Assembly (NCBI RefSeq): GCF_020829685.1
Contig: NZ_JAIVFR010000265.1
Span: 1-8,006 of the forward strand
Reading direction: 5' to 3'
DNA length: 8,006 nucleotides
From: Nostoc sp. CHAB 5715
GTDB taxonomy: Bacteria; Cyanobacteriota; Cyanobacteriia; Cyanobacteriales; Nostocaceae
Shown: in pieces, positions 6,701 to 8,006 of the stretch
Position numbering within the stretch: the first letter of the stretch is position 1
Layout: each line of letters begins with the position of its first letter
Position numbers and translations under genes: made by a program
The notes under the pieces: model-generated
What the model saw: only the letters and a program-made list of their open reading frames with translations
Databases searched by the model: none
What the model was told of the DNA's origin: nothing

Positions 6701-7746
6701 CAAAGAGCAGTTTTAATTAAGCTGGCGATTCCAGAGGCAATATAAGTGTGTCCGATGTTAGCCTTGACACTGCCGAGCGCACAACTCAATTCGGAGTTAG
6801 GAATTTGATAAGCTTGGATTAAACCCTGGATTTCTGCTTCATCCTGCTGTTCATTTCCACTAGCAAACACTTCTAGGTAGCCGATGTCTGCGGCGCTAAC
6901 TCCGGCTTTGGCAAAAGCTTTCTGGCAAGATTGTTTAACTAATTCGGCTGGGTTAGTTGAACTTTCGTATAGGTGACTAACTGTGTCAATTACTGCATAA
7001 ATGCGATCGCGATCGTGCTTGGCTTTTTCATATCGCTTTAAAACTATAGCTCCGGCTCCTTCACCTACTATCGAGCCACTGGCATTACAATCATAACTGA
7101 GGGTTGGTTTGCCAGACATCACACAGTCAAGTTCACCAGCAAAATTCACAGCACTTACCACCACAGAGTCTACTGGGCCGACAGTAAGCAACGTTTTTGC
7201 TATTTCTAGCGCCTCAAAAACGGAATTCTCTTCAGCATTGACAACAAAGTTAGGCCCTGAAGTATTCCATAAAGCAGAAATTTTTTGGAAAACAGTATTT
7301 GTTTTCTCACTAAAAGTGTTGTCATTATCTCTAGTTTCAACTAACTTTTTATCAACTTCCTTAACTGGGTTTTCTTTAATGACAGCGACAATAGCCACAT
7401 TTTGCAGTCTTTTTTGCTTTTGGTCTAACTTTGCATCCCTTAAAGCTTGATCAATCACCTTTAGCATTAACAATTGCTTAGGGTCGTGTTTATCTATGTC
7501 GTTGGGCGGGATTTTGAAATGAAACGCATCGATTTCAAAATCTTGAATATAAGCTCCCAACAATGCTTGATTGTTATGATCCTCCTCTTCCAGTGTTGGC
7601 AGCTTTGGCTGTATGTCTTGACGGCGTATAGGAGGAATAGGAATAAAATACTGGGTCGCATCGTAAATACTACGCTCAAATTTATCCAATCCATGACACG
7701 TACCAAAAAATGCTTCTATGCCTACAATTGCTAGTTTTACTGTCAT
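3739..7746 (-). CDS. PfaC/Hgl-type multidomain synthase: CLF-like ketosynthase, acyltransferase, double-hotdog dehydratase
   Basis: A 1335-residue cytosolic synthase subunit. Residues 1-413 have a ketosynthase fold (DPKQLLML at 88-95, VGEGAGAIVLKR at 227-238, GSVKANIGH ending at His333). The active-site Cys is Glu173 in AEENSVF and the HGTGT histidine is Phe294, so it should be a chain-length-factor partner, not a condensing enzyme. Residues about 529-860 are a malonyl-type acyltransferase with YPGAFNSYIGMG, nucleophile Ser633 in GYSMGE, a candidate carboxylate-binding Arg665, HCEPM with His753 and FIEVGPG. A Ser-rich linker (885-940) leads to two FabA-like hotdogs. The first has VDGQIP...EEAGQ but no catalytic His; the second has CHFKNDPTMPGSLMVEG with His1228 and Glu1242. 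This makes one dehydratase from a pseudo/active pair. No ACP or KR is present. Start ATG has AGGAA 9 nt upstream. HglC, HglD and PfaC are the nearest families I know; I cannot choose among them. Confidence 0.9.
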   Translation of the reverse strand: MTVKLAIVGIEAFFGTCHGLDKFERSIYDATQYFIPIPPIRRQDIQPKLPTLEEEDHNNQALLGAYIQDFEIDAFHFKIPPNDIDKHDPKQLLMLKVIDQALRDAKLDQKQKRLQNVAIVAVIKENPVKEVDKKLVETRDNDNTFSEKTNTVFQKISALWNTSGPNFVVNAEENSVFEALEIAKTLLTVGPVDSVVVSAVNFAGELDCVMSGKPTLSYDCNASGSIVGEGAGAIVLKRYEKAKHDRDRIYAVIDTVSHLYESSTNPAELVKQSCQKAFAKAGVSAADIGYLEVFASGNEQQDEAEIQGLIQAYQIPNSELSCALGSVKANIGHTYIASGIASLIKTALCLHNRYIPATPQWTSPKKPEIWQDSPFYVPTESRPWFLNSRQTTRVAAINSLASDGTYAHIILSEDSSSQDCNHRYLEQSPFYLFLIAANNQSGLLEQLETLEQTIKNSSSLSTVASQTFATFQNNPQAIYALAIVGHNQDELLREIQRGRKGIPNAFACGKDWKSPSGSYFTAKPQGKRGHIAFIYPGAFNSYIGMGRKLFYLFPKTFESATSFVSQPNLFFREKLLYPRSLNQISKRQLEDIEAKLLDDPLSMQVSGTGFSVLLTHILRDYFQIQPQAAFGYSMGESTMLYSLNVWTSGDNVNKFVHSSELFQTRLVGAKKTVRDYWGLPENLHEDEAVWHSYVLMAPLSSVVSRLKQETQVYLTNINTPNEVVIAGEPQACQRAIADLNCDAFRAPADLVLHCEPMASEYDQLIKLNTSPTQNVSGINFYSSANYDLMPLDRESLAHRVSQGFCQRVDFPRLLNQVYEDGARIFIEVGPGNTCSRWIADNLQQKEHVTISINRRGADDYTTIVKALAQLLSHRASVDLSPLYCTRAESSNQKKSFIKNISLEKYPLTPTSLSVSNNKGGENLDSISLSQSSVSVSKESSNVIFDEADVLEFAQGQVSKVLGKDYEIIDPYPRRVRLPSPPYLFISRVNKIDGVRGEYGYGFVQTEYDLPSDAWFAVDGQIPIGIYEEAGQGFLLLLGYLGTDFDNQGQRSFRLLDLTATFLSDQPEDIKTMRYDVKINSSVKTASNLVVFFSGECFLNEKLFLKISGGCAGLFSDEELEQGQGIIFTERDEKERSQIQKQYFQSLLSCQKSTFDRQDLLHLTQGNIAACFGTNYQQNGLNSSLRLPSEKLLMFDKVLSVDSQGGAAGLGLVTAIKTVEPSDWYFLCHFKNDPTMPGSLMVEGSSQLLQFYLLFLGLQTCTNNARFQAIAQRPQIVRFRGQVTPAFSTLTYRLEVIEMGRSPEPFAIANVEIIYGNKTIAYIKNLGIQLSEKPVN

Positions 7747-7790
7747 TTTTTATATTTCCTAATATTATGTAAGCAAAGTCATAATGAGAA

Positions 7791-7966
7791 GGAGTCAGAA
7801 GACAGAATTCAGAATTCAGAATACCCCAGCAGTCAAGTCAGGGGTAACAATCACGGAAAGAATTTAATATCACGCGCGTTTAAAATCGGGGGCTTTAAAC
7901 CTCGATTCTCCATCCAGTCGCACAGAATCCATTCTGGATTCTGGCTCCTGAATTCTGAATTCTTCT
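7791..7966. repeat. Repeat element bounded by inverted AGAATTC heptads upstream of the synthase gene
   Basis: GAATTCAGAATTCAG (7805-7819) and CTGAATTCTGAATTC (7948-7962) form a perfect 15-bp inverted repeat made of tandem AATTCAG-type heptads; looser copies (CAGAATCC, ATTCTGG) continue inwards on the right. Between them are a TACCCC/GGGGTA stem (7822-7846) and a hairpin AATCGGGG/CCTCGATT with an 8-nt loop (7884-7907). This fills most of the 260-bp leader before the large synthase gene. No clear promoter was found; AT-rich sequence at 7747-7775 carries the ribosome binding site. Confidence 0.55.
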
Positions 7967-8004
7967 TCGGTAAAATTCAAAAGAATTTCACAACAAGCGG
8001 CTGC
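7870..8004 (-). CDS. Possible 3' end of an upstream gene (partial, unrecognised)
   Basis: A minus-strand frame stays open from the right window edge for 44 codons to a TGA at 7870-7872. Its first part (AAACCEILLNFTEEE) looks protein-like. From about codon 16 it runs into the inverted heptad repeat and a hairpin, so the last 25-30 residues are encoded by repeat sequence. It is too short to recognise. If real it would be the gene preceding the CLF-AT-DH synthase, with 123 bp between them, and its C-terminus would have been replaced by repeat sequence as in the pfaD-like gene. It may also be chance. Confidence 0.3.
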   Translation of the reverse strand, partial: AAACCEILLNFTEEEFRIQEPESRMDSVRLDGESRFKAPDFKRA

Positions 8005-8006
8005 GG

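Noticed and set aside
6870..7240. The large synthase gene as a decayed pseudogene because the ketosynthase Cys is missing
   Set aside because: The reading frame is intact for 1335 codons, the rest of the KS fold is well kept, and the Glu-containing motif fits a chain-length-factor type domain.
7109..7450. Plus-strand open frame of 113 codons
   Set aside because: It lies wholly antisense to the KS-like domain of the synthase gene, has low-complexity Ser/Thr-rich composition and no ribosome binding site; a shadow of the real gene.
1..8006. CRISPR arrays, tRNA or rRNA genes
   Set aside because: No regularly spaced direct repeats of CRISPR length, and no tRNA-like cloverleaf or rRNA-like stretch was noticed.

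Overview
The window looks like chromosome of a filamentous, probably heterocyst-forming (Nostocales-type) cyanobacterium. Six exact HIP1 octamers (GCGATCGC at 91, 1042, 3245, 3843, 5537 and 7003) occur in 8 kb. The gaps between genes are full of heptanucleotide tandem repeats and small palindromic elements of the kinds known from Nostoc and Anabaena. The protein sequences also resemble cyanobacterial secondary-lipid and heterocyst-glycolipid type synthases. Species cannot be named from the sequence.

All supported genes lie on the minus strand, so transcription runs from right to left. In that order: (a) 7747-8006, a repeat-rich leader that may hold the 3' end of an upstream gene; (b) 3739-7746, a 1335-residue multidomain synthase with a ketosynthase-like chain-length-factor (CLF) domain, an acyltransferase, and a paired pseudo-dehydratase/dehydratase double hotdog of the PfaC/Hgl type; (c) 3551-3738, holding a 130-bp element with 27-bp inverted ends; (d) 1865-3550, a PfaD-type trans-acting enoyl reductase; (e) 1581-1864, a repeat region with one small repeat nested in another and a 28-bp palindrome; (f) 1191-1580, a stand-alone acyl carrier protein with an unusual hydrophobic tail; (g) 1-1055, the N-terminal ketosynthase of a type I polyketide synthase, cut by the window edge.

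Together the genes encode parts of a hybrid polyketide/PUFA-like lipid pathway. The acyltransferase loads malonyl units on a carrier, an active ketosynthase condenses them (the CLF-like domain here lacks the active-site Cys and needs a partner), the double hotdog dehydrates, and PfaD reduces the enoyl group in trans. No ketoreductase, thioesterase or phosphopantetheinyl transferase is visible, and the partner KS must lie outside or be the partial PKS. The product cannot be deduced.

The most surprising point is at the left edge. The polyketide ketosynthase is normal up to its GDPIEA motif (residue 320), then continues in frame, exactly at a HIP1 octamer, into sequence that reads like a cyanobacterial TPR repeat. 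The NIGH motif that should follow is missing. This is either a real gene fusion/disruption or an assembly chimera. A second theme is that several genes end inside, or run into, heptanucleotide repeats that appear to have rewritten their C-termini.
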